In this document: piece by piece, positions 27,317 to 36,321 of the stretch
Layout of the letters: each line of letters opens with the position of its first letter
Position numbering within the stretch: position 1 is the stretch's first letter
From: Prevotella sp.
GTDB lineage: Bacteria; Bacteroidota; Bacteroidia; Bacteroidales; Bacteroidaceae
Length of the DNA stretch: 64,000 bases
Reading direction: 5' to 3'
Assembly (NCBI GenBank): GCA_016281815.1
Contig: JAEEJK010000069.1
Span: forward strand, 40,448 to 104,447
Notes under the pieces: generated by a model
Seen by the model: the letters and a program-made list of their open reading frames with translations, nothing else
The model's database searches: none
What the model was told of the DNA's origin: nothing
Translations under genes and position numbers: made by a program

Positions 27317-28311
27317 TACTCACTCTTCATGGTGTGGATGCGTCCGTCCTCATCGACATCGAGAGGAATGACCTTCAGGCTGCGAAGCCATGTTGTGTCG
27401 TTTGACGGCACGCAGTCATGATGGAAGAGATACCACTTGCCCTTGTACTGCACAATGCTGTGGTGTGTGGTCCATCCCACCACCGGCTCGAGGATGACAC
27501 CCTGATAGGTGAACGGTCCATAAGGATTGTCACCCACGGCATAGCACAGATAGTGGCTGTCGCCTGTGCTGTAGGAGAAATAGTATTTGCCGTTCATCTT
27601 ATGCATCCAGGAAGCCTCAAAGAAGCGGTGCGGATCATCGGCACGCAGCGGCTTACCTTCTGCATCCACAATGATGACAGGCTTCGGGGCCTCAGCAAAC
27701 TGCAGCACATCGTCGCTCATGCGTGCCACGCGTGAGGGAATCGGATCCTCATCACCCTCAGGCAGCATGGTGGGACGGAAATTCTCCTCGCCCACAGAAG
27801 CGGCCGGCTTCAGTTTGTTGTCACGGTACCACTGTAACTGTCCGCCCCAGATACCACCAAAATAGCAATAGATCTGTCCGTCGTCATCCTTGAACACGCA
27901 GGGATCGATGCTATAAGAGCCAATGATGGGTGCCGGCTGCGGGATAAACGGTCCTTCGGGTTTGTCAGCCACGGCGACACCGAGATGGAACACACCAGTG
28001 TAATCCTTGGCCGAGAAGATAAGATAGTACTTGCCATCCTTCTCCACCACGTCATTGTCCCACATCTGCTTCTCTGCCCAGGGCACCTGGTCGACATCGA
28101 GAATCACGCCATGGTCGGTCACCTCACCTTCCATGATATCCTCCATGGAGAGCACATGATAGTCACGCATCTGGAAGTGACCACCATCGTCGTCGAAACA
28201 TTCGCCACTGTCCCAGTCATGCGAGGGATAGACATACAGTTTGCCGTTGAACACATTGGCTGAGGGGTCAGCCATATAATCTTTTGGGAAAAGATACCTT
28301 GATTTTGCCAT
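27316..28311 (-). CDS. Glycoside hydrolase family 43 (beta-xylosidase / arabinofuranosidase type)
   Basis: GH43 enzymes are inverting five-bladed beta-propeller hydrolases acting on xylo-oligosaccharides or arabinosyl side chains. The 331-residue protein has the three acidic residues: Asp15 in MADPSANVF (base), Asp in GSYSIDPCVFKDDDG (pKa modulator) and Glu in FFEASWMHK (acid). There is no signal peptide, so it probably acts inside the cell on imported oligosaccharides. It is the last gene of a four-gene operon, 8 nt after GH10. The arrangement resembles the xynA-xynB pair of Prevotella bryantii. Beta-xylosidase is the favoured activity, by context. Confidence 0.92.
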   Translation of the reverse strand: MAKSRYLFPKDYMADPSANVFNGKLYVYPSHDWDSGECFDDDGGHFQMRDYHVLSMEDIMEGEVTDHGVILDVDQVPWAEKQMWDNDVVEKDGKYYLIFSAKDYTGVFHLGVAVADKPEGPFIPQPAPIIGSYSIDPCVFKDDDGQIYCYFGGIWGGQLQWYRDNKLKPAASVGEENFRPTMLPEGDEDPIPSRVARMSDDVLQFAEAPKPVIIVDAEGKPLRADDPHRFFEASWMHKMNGKYYFSYSTGDSHYLCYAVGDNPYGPFTYQGVILEPVVGWTTHHSIVQYKGKWYLFHHDCVPSNDTTWLRSLKVIPLDVDEDGRIHTMKSE

Positions 28312-28319
28312 AATTTTGA

Positions 28320-29429
28320 TTATTTATAGAGTTTGATGATTTCGTTGACTACAGGTTTTGCCTGATACTGGCGGTCGAAGAGAAGTGGGTAATTGGTACG
28401 TCCCTTGATGGGCCATCCGTTGAGCCATGAGCCGCCATCACTGATTCCCCACAGGTTGATGCGGCCGATCTGGTTACGGTGCTTGTAGTAAATCTTGAAC
28501 AGGTCCATCCACCGTTTCTCCAATTCCTTAGCCTTGTCAGCAGGCAGTCCGTTCACATAAGGATTATACTTCTGCTGGAACTCGAAGTTCTGCTCCACAC
28601 CGGCACCACCAAACCCCTGCGGGTTGGGCAGCACGTTGATATCCAGTTCGGTGATCATCACCTTCACGCCACACGCGGCGAAGGCATCGATTGACTTCTC
28701 ATACTCCTCCAGATTGGGATAGTCCAGTCCGTTGTGGCTCTGCATGCCGACGCCATCGATGCGCAGACCCTTCTCCTTCAACTTCCTCACCAACCGGCAA
28801 ACGGCATCACGCTTAGCCTGTCCGGCCATGGAGTAGTCGTTGTAGTAAAGTTCTGCGTCGGGATCAGCCTCATGAGCAGCGCGGAAAGCGATCTCGATAA
28901 ATTCCTCTCCCAAGAGGTTGAAGAAAGGTGACTTGCGGAAAGAGCCGTCATCCTCGATGGCCTCATTGACGACATCCCAACCATGCACCTGTCCCTTGTA
29001 ATGACCTACGACAGTCTTGATGTGCTTGATCATGCGCTCTCGCAGCACCTCCTTGGAGGCAGGCGAGGCAGCATAGCCATTGGTAAACATCCAGTCGGGT
29101 GCCTGTGAATGCCATACCAGGCAATGTCCGATGACCTTCAGATGATGTTGCTGGCAGTAGTTGACGAACTTGTCGGCCACCCGGAAGTCGAAGATGCCTT
29201 CTGCGGGTGCCAGCACTTCGCTCTTCATGCAGTTCTCCGCCACGGCACAGTTGAAATGCCGGTCGACGACGGCATCCGCCTCGGGCACCTGCCCATCGCT
29301 CTGCCATTGGTTGATGGCAGAGCCGATGAGGCAGTACTTGCCCACTGCGTCCTTCAGGCCCTGCGCCTCAGCGGAAAAGACTGACAGTGACAGAATAGCC
29401 GCAATGATGATATTTCTTGACATGATCAT
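28320..29429 (-). CDS. Endo-1,4-beta-xylanase, glycoside hydrolase family 10
   Basis: The 369-residue enzyme cuts the xylan backbone with retention. It has a signal peptide (ends FSAEAQ, about residue 23) and one GH10 barrel without extra binding modules. The acid/base is Glu156 in WDVVNEAIED and the nucleophile is Glu261 in VMITELDIN. HCLVWHSQAPDWMF is the typical substrate-binding loop. It sits between the symporter (6 nt) and GH43 (8 nt) in the operon. With a signal peptide but no T9SS tail or lipobox it is probably periplasmic, trimming oligosaccharides after uptake through the outer membrane. Confidence 0.96.
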   Translation of the reverse strand: MIMSRNIIIAAILSLSVFSAEAQGLKDAVGKYCLIGSAINQWQSDGQVPEADAVVDRHFNCAVAENCMKSEVLAPAEGIFDFRVADKFVNYCQQHHLKVIGHCLVWHSQAPDWMFTNGYAASPASKEVLRERMIKHIKTVVGHYKGQVHGWDVVNEAIEDDGSFRKSPFFNLLGEEFIEIAFRAAHEADPDAELYYNDYSMAGQAKRDAVCRLVRKLKEKGLRIDGVGMQSHNGLDYPNLEEYEKSIDAFAACGVKVMITELDINVLPNPQGFGGAGVEQNFEFQQKYNPYVNGLPADKAKELEKRWMDLFKIYYKHRNQIGRINLWGISDGGSWLNGWPIKGRTNYPLLFDRQYQAKPVVNEIIKLYK

Positions 29430-29435
29430 CTCAGA

Positions 29436-30833
29436 TTATTTTTCAGCGGCGGCGCGCTCCTCAATCTTCTTGTTGATATCGTCGATCACATCATCGGTCA
29501 GTTCATATTTTGAGATGATCCACATAGCGAGACCCAACAGGATGGCAGGAATGACACATACCAGCCAGAGGATACCCTCCTCAGCAAACGGAGTCTGGTC
29601 AATCACATCGCTGTTGTAGCCGACATAGGCCAACACTGCCGGACCAACAATGCTTCCGAAGGTCATACCAGCCTTGAAGAACAGTCCTGTCAGAGCATTG
29701 ACGATGCCAGAGATACGGCGCCCTGTGGTGTATTCACCATAGGAGATTACCTCAGGAACCAATGCCCACATATAACCGGTAGCCACAATCACACCCGTAC
29801 TCTTGATGAACTGAGCCACATAAATCCAAATCATGTTCACATTCTCCATCTTTGAGATGAAATAGAGCATGGCCATGCCTATGATGGCTGCTCCAAGGAA
29901 CAAGTAGAACATGTTTTTCTTTCCCACCATACGCTTGAACCAAGGGACAAGCGGCATGAATATGAATGCCGGAATTGAACCGAGAGCCATAAAGATCGAC
30001 AGTTCCTGAGCCGAGCCGTGCAGGTTGCTGTTGATGAAATATGCTCCGGCAGCATTACCTACCGACATCATCGCAAAGGCGGTAATGAAGAAGAAAGCGA
30101 GGACTCTCAATGGCCGGTTGCGGAGGAACTCCATCCAAAGGTCGCTCACCTTCACGGTTTCTGTAGCCTTCTGATCCATCACCACGCGCTCCTTGCACTG
30201 CGAGAAGCAGAACAAAAGCAGACAGAAGCCGACAATGGCATAAATGGTCATCGTGGTGAACCAAGCCGATGGATCTTTCGGAAGGCTGTCGGAGGGTGCT
30301 CCTGCAATCAGTGCGATGAACAGCGGCAGACCAGAGTTGACAGCCAGACCTCCGAGGTTGGCCATAAACATACGCACCGAGGTGAGGATGGTGATTTCAT
30401 TGGTATCACGTGTCAGCGATGAGTTCAGCGCTCCATACGGTACATTGATGAACGTATAGAGCAACTGCATCGATACATAGGTAACATATGCATAAATGAT
30501 AGATGGGGCAAAGCCATTGTAGAAACACAGGATAGCGAAGCCCGAAAGAGGGATACCCACATAAAGCAGATATGAACGATATTTTCCATAACGCGGGTTG
30601 CTCTTGTCGATCAGCGCACCCACGATGGGATCCCAAATCACGTTAGCCACATTACCCACGAGGAACATGACGGCCACTGCCGACGGTGTAAGTCCGTAGA
30701 TATCGGTGTAAAAGAACAGCAGGTAAGTGCAAATCACCTGAAAGATAAGATTCTGTGCCAGGTCGCCCGAGCCGAAGCCGATGCGCTGCAGCCATGAAAG
30801 TTTGTAAAAGCCTTTTTGTTCGTTAAGATTCAT
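29436..30833 (-). CDS. GPH-family sugar:cation symporter (xylo-oligosaccharide uptake)
   Basis: The 465-residue inner-membrane protein has twelve hydrophobic segments. It matches the glycoside-pentoside-hexuronide:cation symporter family: FGSGDLAQNLIFQVICTYLL at the start, VIWDPIVGALIDKSNPRYGK with the conserved Asp/Arg loop, and a central loop after segment 6. Its position directly upstream of the GH10 gene (6 nt) indicates transport of xylo-oligosaccharides or xylose, as proposed for the equivalent transporter in the P. bryantii xylan cluster. The C-terminus is charged (DDINKKIEERAAAEK). Confidence 0.92.
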   Translation of the reverse strand: MNLNEQKGFYKLSWLQRIGFGSGDLAQNLIFQVICTYLLFFYTDIYGLTPSAVAVMFLVGNVANVIWDPIVGALIDKSNPRYGKYRSYLLYVGIPLSGFAILCFYNGFAPSIIYAYVTYVSMQLLYTFINVPYGALNSSLTRDTNEITILTSVRMFMANLGGLAVNSGLPLFIALIAGAPSDSLPKDPSAWFTTMTIYAIVGFCLLLFCFSQCKERVVMDQKATETVKVSDLWMEFLRNRPLRVLAFFFITAFAMMSVGNAAGAYFINSNLHGSAQELSIFMALGSIPAFIFMPLVPWFKRMVGKKNMFYLFLGAAIIGMAMLYFISKMENVNMIWIYVAQFIKSTGVIVATGYMWALVPEVISYGEYTTGRRISGIVNALTGLFFKAGMTFGSIVGPAVLAYVGYNSDVIDQTPFAEEGILWLVCVIPAILLGLAMWIISKYELTDDVIDDINKKIEERAAAEK

Positions 30834-30883
30834 GATTATTGATGGTTTTTAATTATTGAATGTCTTGATCTGGGAAAAAGTCT

Positions 30884-32071
30884 TCAGAGGCCGAGGAAAT
30901 ATTTCGCGGCATACTCACCCATTGCCTCATAACCCTTGGCATTGAGGTGGAGCCAGTCTTCCTGCCACTCCTCATTCAGTTGGGAGGGATGGTTCTTGTC
31001 GCGCATCGCCTCATCAAAGTCTATGAAGCCGTCAGCCTCTTTATTGGTGCGTATCCATTGATTGACCACCTGCCTGGCCGTTTCCTTGAACAGGTTGCCC
31101 TTATCATAGAAACTCTTGCCAAATGGTGTGATGGTGGCAAGATAAATCTTAAGTCCTTCCCCATGGGCCTTTTTGATAAATTGCTGATAGGCTTCTATCA
31201 ACTCTTTGGCTGTTCTTTCACAGTGCCCGTCACTACCTCCGAGGTCGTTGATGCCCTCAAAGACAACGACCTTCGTACAGCCCGACTGATTAAGGATGTC
31301 ACGGTCGAAACGCTCCACGGCAGGCTCACTCAGTCCGCCGCGCACGACGCAGTTGCCGCCGATACCGAGGTTGAGCACGGCATATTCCTTCTTGCCCTGG
31401 GTGTTGAGAACCCTCGACATCATATCGGGCCAGCGGTTTTGCATGTTGGTCGTCGAACCTCTTCCGTCAGTGATGGAGTTGCCAATGATGGCGATACACT
31501 CCTGGTCTTTCTGTGGCACATCAATGGCAGAGATATAGAACCAGTGATCGGTTTTTTTCGAACCAGCAAAGGATGTTTTTGGTTTCGCCTCCCCGTTGAT
31601 GAGATATGAGGTGGTCCTTGACCCCCTGTGTGAGGTAACTTGATCACCCGACTGGTCAAAGTTGATGGTGATTGCCAGCCGCTGCAAGGGGCGCAGTTTG
31701 TATTTGCATATATCGCTGATGATGCAGTGTCCGGAGACCAGTATCACCTCACGTTTTCCTCCAAAAGTGAGATACTTGGCTGTTTTGGCATCGATATTGC
31801 AGGAGTCAAGGGCATCTGCGATGAAGACAGACTTCACCAAAGCCCCTTGCTTGGAGAACTCATTCGAAAGTTTGAGTCTCAGGCAGTCGCCTCCTACAGA
31901 CACCTGCACAATCTGCCTCAGGGAATGAAAAGCCAGCGGCTCTGGGGGATTGTCACTTGGTCCGGTGAACTCAGGGGCGGCAGCCCATGTCCCCACCCAT
32001 TCCTTCTGCTGTGCAGTAACGGCGGTTGCGCAAAAAAGCGCGAGAAAAAATGCAATAGATTTCAGTTTCAT
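30884..32071 (-). CDS. SGNH/GDSL-family esterase, likely acetyl xylan esterase
   Basis: The 395-residue protein has a signal peptide (ends TAVTAQ, about residue 21) and an N-terminal beta domain (about 25-185). An SGNH hydrolase domain follows: block I IIGNSITDG with nucleophile Ser199, then LGIGGN, GINDLGG (block III) and a closing DWLHLNAKGY with Asp and His. It is the first gene of the xylan operon, with a -7 box 23 nt upstream. Removing acetyl groups from xylan would open the chain for GH10 and GH43; this substrate is inferred from context. Other carbohydrate acetyl esters are possible. Confidence 0.87.
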   Translation of the reverse strand: MKLKSIAFFLALFCATAVTAQQKEWVGTWAAAPEFTGPSDNPPEPLAFHSLRQIVQVSVGGDCLRLKLSNEFSKQGALVKSVFIADALDSCNIDAKTAKYLTFGGKREVILVSGHCIISDICKYKLRPLQRLAITINFDQSGDQVTSHRGSRTTSYLINGEAKPKTSFAGSKKTDHWFYISAIDVPQKDQECIAIIGNSITDGRGSTTNMQNRWPDMMSRVLNTQGKKEYAVLNLGIGGNCVVRGGLSEPAVERFDRDILNQSGCTKVVVFEGINDLGGSDGHCERTAKELIEAYQQFIKKAHGEGLKIYLATITPFGKSFYDKGNLFKETARQVVNQWIRTNKEADGFIDFDEAMRDKNHPSQLNEEWQEDWLHLNAKGYEAMGEYAAKYFLGL

Positions 32072-32093
32072 AGTTGCTGGATAATTATCTTTG

Positions 32094-32101
32094 CAAAAGT
32101 A
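32094..32101 (-). promoter_or_regulatory. -7 box of the xylan operon
   Basis: On the minus strand TACTTTTG matches TAnnTTTG, 22 nt before the esterase start. No good TTTG is seen at the usual spacing, which would fit an activator-dependent promoter. Confidence 0.55.
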
Positions 32102-32238
32102 ATCTTTTTTTGTTATAAAACTCCATGCATTTGTATAGATTATTTTTTAGTTTGTTTCATTTTTCGGAGAAGTATGAAATGTATCCCCCAAAAATCATGA
32201 AATGACATCCCGACCACATCAAAAACTTCGGGCGAAAC

Positions 32239-32270
32239 TTTGCTCTCCTCCCGACTTTTTGCTACTTTTG
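32239..32270 (+). promoter_or_regulatory. Promoter of the GH35/DUF5597 gene
   Basis: TTTG (32239-32242), a 20-nt spacer and TACTTTTG (32263-32270) match the consensus. Transcription would start near 32277, so the start codon is the ATG at 32289 and the in-frame ATG at 32202 is excluded. Confidence 0.78.
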
Positions 32271-32288
32271 CAAAAAAAGGAAAACGAA

Positions 32289-33995
32289 ATGAGAAACTAT
32301 TTTTTCACGCTGTTCATCTTGCTCCTCATCTTCACGGACTCATGGGCAGATGATGGCCGTCCCCATTTGGTGAGACATGGAGAGTCGGTGAGATTGGTGG
32401 TAGATGGTCGTCCGATGTTGGTGCTCGGTGGCGAACTCAGCAATTCTGCTGCCACATGTACTGCCGACATCGACGAGGTGCTGCCGCGCATGGCCGCCCT
32501 TGGTCTGAACACAGTGCTTGTTCCCGCCCAATGGGACTTGCTGGAACCCACAGAGGGGCAATACGACTACACGCTCATCGACCGCACCATCATAAAAGCC
32601 CGTGAGACAGGACTGAAAGTCATTTTCCTGTGGTTTGGCGCATGGAAGAACTCCATGAGCTGCTATGCCCCGGCATGGGTGAAGACCGACACGAAGCGCT
32701 TTCCACGCTCCATAACCGCCAGCGGCAAGCCCCTGGAGATTGCCAGCGTGTTCTCCGACCAGGTATTGGAGGCCGACAAGCGGGCGTTCTGCCATCTCAT
32801 GCAGCATATTGCCGACACCGACGGCAGCCACCACACCGTGGTGATGGTGCAGGTGGAGAACGAGATCGGGATGCTGGAGGATGCCCGTGACCACTCCTCG
32901 GCAGCCAACAAGCTCTTTGAAGGCCGTGTTCCCATCGAACTGACCCGTTACCTTCGGGCCAACAAGTCTGTGCTCCATGAGCACCTCAGAACCCGTTTTA
33001 CCGGCAAGGACGGCACCTGGACCGAGGTCTTCGGCCCCGGACTGTTCACCGACGAGATTTTCATGGCCTACCACTATGCATGCTACGTCAACCAGCTGGC
33101 CGCCGCCGCACGCCAGACCTACGACATTCCCCTCTATGTGAATGCCGCCATGAACAGCCGCGGCCGCCAGCCAGGCGAGTATCCCTCGGCCGGTCCTCTC
33201 GCCCATCTGAAAGACATCTGGCATTGCGGTGCTCCCCTTATCGACATCCTTGCCCCCGACATCTATGACACTGGATTCAAGGGTTGGGCGGCACAATATG
33301 CCCTACCCGATAATCCGCTGTTCATTCCTGAGTCACGTTGTTGCGTGAACAGCGGCGTGCGAGCCCTCTATGCCATAGGAGAGCATGACGCGATGGGATT
33401 CAGCCCGTTTGCCATCGACCAGGCGCCAGCCGAAGAGACACAGCATGTGACGCAAGCCTACAGTCTGCTGCGCCAACTGTCACCCCTTGTCGACCGTCTC
33501 ACCGGCAAGCAAGCCCAATGGGGTGTGCTCTTCGACCAGGAGGACCGCGAGCGCATTATCACCGACGGCGATCTCACCCTCACCTGCCGCCATTACTTCA
33601 CCCTGCCCTGGGATCCGCGTGCCACCGACGGCACACCCTGGCCCGAGGGCGGCGCTGTCATCCTCCGCCTTGCGAAAGACGAATACCTCATTGCCGGCAA
33701 CGGAGTGGTCGTGACCTTCCAGACAACCACAGAGAAGCAGCAGAGCGAGGCTAAGACATTAGGGGAAGATGGCTTTGCCGACAGCGGAGCGGGCAACAGC
33801 GGGAATCAGCCACCGGCATCCCATTTCAAGGGCAAGCGAACAGGTATTGTCCATGTCGACGAGGTGGAGGTGGATGAAAAGGGCAGTTTGCATTATCTTC
33901 GCCGCCACAATGGCGACCAGGACCACCAGGGACGCCATGCCCGCATCTCCGTAGGCGACTACAAAATCCTGCATGTGAAACTGTATGAGTACTGA
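32289..33995 (+). CDS. Glycoside hydrolase family 35-like beta-galactosidase with DUF5597 domain
   Basis: The 568-residue protein has a signal peptide (ends DSWAD). The (beta/alpha)8 barrel of GH35 type has acid/base Glu192 in VQVENEIG and nucleophile Glu348 in FIPESRCCV. The DUF5597 region forms the C-terminal part (from about 400). Members remove beta-galactose or related sugars from plant glycans. The start was chosen by the promoter at 32239-32270. It is divergent from the xylan operon and lies 15 nt before the regulator at 34011, with which it is probably co-transcribed. Substrate is unknown; a hemicellulose or pectin side chain is likely. Confidence 0.85.
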   Translation: MRNYFFTLFILLLIFTDSWADDGRPHLVRHGESVRLVVDGRPMLVLGGELSNSAATCTADIDEVLPRMAALGLNTVLVPAQWDLLEPTEGQYDYTLIDRTIIKARETGLKVIFLWFGAWKNSMSCYAPAWVKTDTKRFPRSITASGKPLEIASVFSDQVLEADKRAFCHLMQHIADTDGSHHTVVMVQVENEIGMLEDARDHSSAANKLFEGRVPIELTRYLRANKSVLHEHLRTRFTGKDGTWTEVFGPGLFTDEIFMAYHYACYVNQLAAAARQTYDIPLYVNAAMNSRGRQPGEYPSAGPLAHLKDIWHCGAPLIDILAPDIYDTGFKGWAAQYALPDNPLFIPESRCCVNSGVRALYAIGEHDAMGFSPFAIDQAPAEETQHVTQAYSLLRQLSPLVDRLTGKQAQWGVLFDQEDRERIITDGDLTLTCRHYFTLPWDPRATDGTPWPEGGAVILRLAKDEYLIAGNGVVVTFQTTTEKQQSEAKTLGEDGFADSGAGNSGNQPPASHFKGKRTGIVHVDEVEVDEKGSLHYLRRHNGDQDHQGRHARISVGDYKILHVKLYEY

Positions 33996-34010
33996 TTGCC
34001 GAACAACAAT

Positions 34011-35726
34011 ATGAACAGACTGATTTACATCATCGCCATCATCCTCATCCTCGCCGCCTGCGCCGGTGGCGGTCGTGAGCGTGCCGCCCTCGACGCGGCG
34101 CAGTCCGTCATCAACCACCGCCCCGACTCCGCCCTCGCCATCCTCGACTCCCTGGAGCCGTCATCCAACGAATTCCCACGCCCCACCCTCCGCCGCTGGC
34201 AGCTCCTCCGACTCATGGCGCAGAACAAGTGCGACACCGTCTTCCGCTCCGACAGCCTCCAGCGCGTCCTCACCGGCTACTACGACCGCCACGGAACGCC
34301 AAACGAGCAGATGTGGGCGCACTACCTGCTCGGAAGGGCATACCATGACATGGGGGAGGCCCCCTTGGCCCAAAAAGCTTTTTGGGATGCAGCAGAGAGA
34401 GCGGACACTTCATCTGCCGACTGCGACTACTGGAACCTGTGCAGGGTGTATTTCCAGCTTTCCGACATACAGCACCAGAGCATGCTGCCAGAGGAAATGC
34501 TCAAGTCATTGGCTCTTGCTCAAACAAATGCGGAGAAAGCGGGCGATACCATTTCATACATAATGGCTATCGGAGAGAGGGCAACGGCATACGAGTTGCT
34601 GGACAATGCGGACTCCATCATCCATTATGCCGGGGAGGCCTCCAGACTGTTCCTCCACCATGGCCCAAAGGCACTGTCGTGCCAGTACCTCTCTGTAGCC
34701 ATACCTCCCTTGGTCCGTAAAGGTGACATTGCAAGAGCCGCAGAATACATCTCACTTTATGAGAAGTATTCCGGCTATTTTGACAGCAATGGCAACATTC
34801 AGGAAGGAAGGGAGATCTATTATCATACCAAGGGGATGTATTATCTGGAATCGCAGAAACCGGATTCCGCAGAGCTGATGTTCAGAAAGCTGCTGTCCCT
34901 TGCCAAGAATACCAATGACATCCATGCTGCATACTCAGGGCTGAGTTGCAGATATCAACTCTCAGGACTGGCAGACTCACTGGCAAAATATGCCGTCCTG
35001 AGCGAGCAATACGATGACTCTCTCTATTTGTCAAACTATAGGGCGGACCTGCAAAAGAATGAAAAGCTATATGAGTACACTAGGTATCTTGAGTTGATAC
35101 ACAAGTACAAGTCCTTATCGGACAAAAGGAAAAACGAGACAGCAATACTGTCACTGCTTCTTTTGCTCTTAACCCTAACATCCGTCATCATCCATGCCTA
35201 TATAAGAATGCGGCATAAGACGAGGCTGTTGGATTACAAGAACAAGCTCTACCGGCTTTCGCAGCTGAAAGAGGATGATGAAACCGACATTGCTGAAAAA
35301 GACAGGGAGATAGCAGAATTGACTTCCCAGATAGAGACGCTTCAGGCTTCCAATGCAAAGGAGATAAAAGACGACCTGGACAAAATCCTGTCAGAATCCG
35401 CCATCGTGAAAACATTCATGGATGCCGTGAATCATCCGAATATCCAGCCGACAGGTGAAGACTGGCGCAAGCTGGACATCCTGTTCAATCGTGAATACCC
35501 GAACTTCCGTTTTACTCTTTGTACAAAGCACAGGCTAAACGGCATGGAATACCGGGTGTGCCAGCTCGTCCGCATCAATATCCCTCCCAGTTTAATATCA
35601 TCATTATTAGGCTTTGAGAAATCCTATGCCACAACCGTAAGGAGACGTCTTTGCGCAAAGGTACTGGGTAAGGATGGGAATCCAAGGCAGTTTGACAAAT
35701 ACCTCCATTATATCCCTCGGACCTGA
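34011..35726 (+). CDS. Membrane-spanning TPR regulator with C-terminal helix-turn-helix
   Basis: The 571-residue protein has an N-terminal hydrophobic segment with a lipobox-like LILAACAG and a long TPR-type helical region (about 25-370). One membrane segment follows (about 378-398), then a coiled coil (LKEDDETDIAEKDREIAELT) and a C-terminal helix-turn-helix (about 505-571; LISSLLGFEKSYATTVRRRL). The layout suggests an outside TPR sensor tied through the membrane to a DNA-binding domain. The start is the ATG at 34011, giving the signal-like N-terminus. It follows the GH35 gene by 15 nt and precedes the secreted cluster at 35.9-40.8 kb, a plausible target. The first 110 codons are far GC-richer than the rest. 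Confidence 0.75.
   Translation: MNRLIYIIAIILILAACAGGGRERAALDAAQSVINHRPDSALAILDSLEPSSNEFPRPTLRRWQLLRLMAQNKCDTVFRSDSLQRVLTGYYDRHGTPNEQMWAHYLLGRAYHDMGEAPLAQKAFWDAAERADTSSADCDYWNLCRVYFQLSDIQHQSMLPEEMLKSLALAQTNAEKAGDTISYIMAIGERATAYELLDNADSIIHYAGEASRLFLHHGPKALSCQYLSVAIPPLVRKGDIARAAEYISLYEKYSGYFDSNGNIQEGREIYYHTKGMYYLESQKPDSAELMFRKLLSLAKNTNDIHAAYSGLSCRYQLSGLADSLAKYAVLSEQYDDSLYLSNYRADLQKNEKLYEYTRYLELIHKYKSLSDKRKNETAILSLLLLLLTLTSVIIHAYIRMRHKTRLLDYKNKLYRLSQLKEDDETDIAEKDREIAELTSQIETLQASNAKEIKDDLDKILSESAIVKTFMDAVNHPNIQPTGEDWRKLDILFNREYPNFRFTLCTKHRLNGMEYRVCQLVRINIPPSLISSLLGFEKSYATTVRRRLCAKVLGKDGNPRQFDKYLHYIPRT
34369..34386. repeat. 18-nt perfect palindrome inside the TPR-HTH gene
   Basis: CCCAAAAAGCTTTTTGGG is a perfect palindrome within coding sequence, next to the change from GC-rich to average composition in this gene. 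It could be a binding site or a recombination scar. No function is shown. Confidence 0.5.
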
Positions 35727-35859
35727 GCTTGCTTGCCTGAAAACAAGGCCGTCTATTTTTGTCTTCTCCTTTTCCCCTCCTGGGACGAGGTTTGAAAATG
35801 GTTGATTATGAGCATATTGCAGTCTGTCTATTTTTTGTCTATTTTTTATTGCACAATAA

Positions 35860-35891
35860 TTTGTGTGAAGTCCTGTTTCAACTTATTTTTG
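35860..35891 (+). promoter_or_regulatory. Promoter of the secreted-protein cluster
   Basis: TTTG (35860-35863), a 20-nt spacer and TATTTTTG (35884-35891) match the consensus, 29 nt before the start at 35921. A second possible -7 box, TATTTTTG at 35754-35761, lies upstream among TCTATTTTTT-type repeats. Confidence 0.72.
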
Positions 35892-35920
35892 CAATATGTT
35901 ACATAGAAAATCATACTATT

Positions 35921-36289
35921 ATGAACAAAACAATTTTCACGGCTTTTTTATTGTGTTTCTTTTCTCTTACGATGACAGCACAGACTACAGGAGACGGAAC
36001 CTCCATCACTTTCACGACAGAGTATGTGGATCATAGTTCCCAATTACCATCCAAGCCCAAGAGTCCCATCACCCCTCCCCAGGTAATCATCGGCGGACAT
36101 GTGCTGTATTTCCCAGAAACCCATGCTGAATTCTTCCTCACGCTGACCGATGAGGATGAAAATGTGGTATTCACTACCACTGTCTATGATACGGACACGC
36201 AAGTCGTGCTCCCATCTTCTCTCTCTGGTACGTATGAACTGCGTCTGTACACCGGCATCTACTGCTTCGTGGGTGAAATCACCTTATAA
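35921..36289 (+). CDS. Small secreted beta-rich protein (DUF3244-like)
   Basis: The 122-residue protein has a signal peptide (ends LTMTAQ, residue 21). The mature domain of about 100 residues is predicted beta-rich: PQVIIGGHVLYF, EFFLTLTDEDENVVF and SGTYELRLYTGIYCF. It resembles the DUF3244 family of Bacteroidales. The start is placed after the promoter at 35860-35891; upstream in-frame codons would lie before the transcription start. It is the first gene of a run containing an S74-chaperone protein and a papain-like peptidase. Small secreted beta proteins encoded next to cysteine peptidases are sometimes inhibitors, but nothing here proves that role. Confidence 0.7.
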   Translation: MNKTIFTAFLLCFFSLTMTAQTTGDGTSITFTTEYVDHSSQLPSKPKSPITPPQVIIGGHVLYFPETHAEFFLTLTDEDENVVFTTTVYDTDTQVVLPSSLSGTYELRLYTGIYCFVGEITL

Positions 36290-36321
36290 TTCTTTTTTAT
36301 CAAATTAATAATTCAATAGTC

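Noticed and set aside
27105..27323. 72-codon minus-strand frame beside the xylan operon
   Set aside because: Its N-terminal half is a translation of the dispersed repeat and the terminator hairpin. Only the hydrophobic tail looks coding-like, and it has no start.
32202..32288. Earlier ATG for the GH35/DUF5597 gene
   Set aside because: It lies upstream of the -33 box and would remove the signal peptide from the N-terminus.
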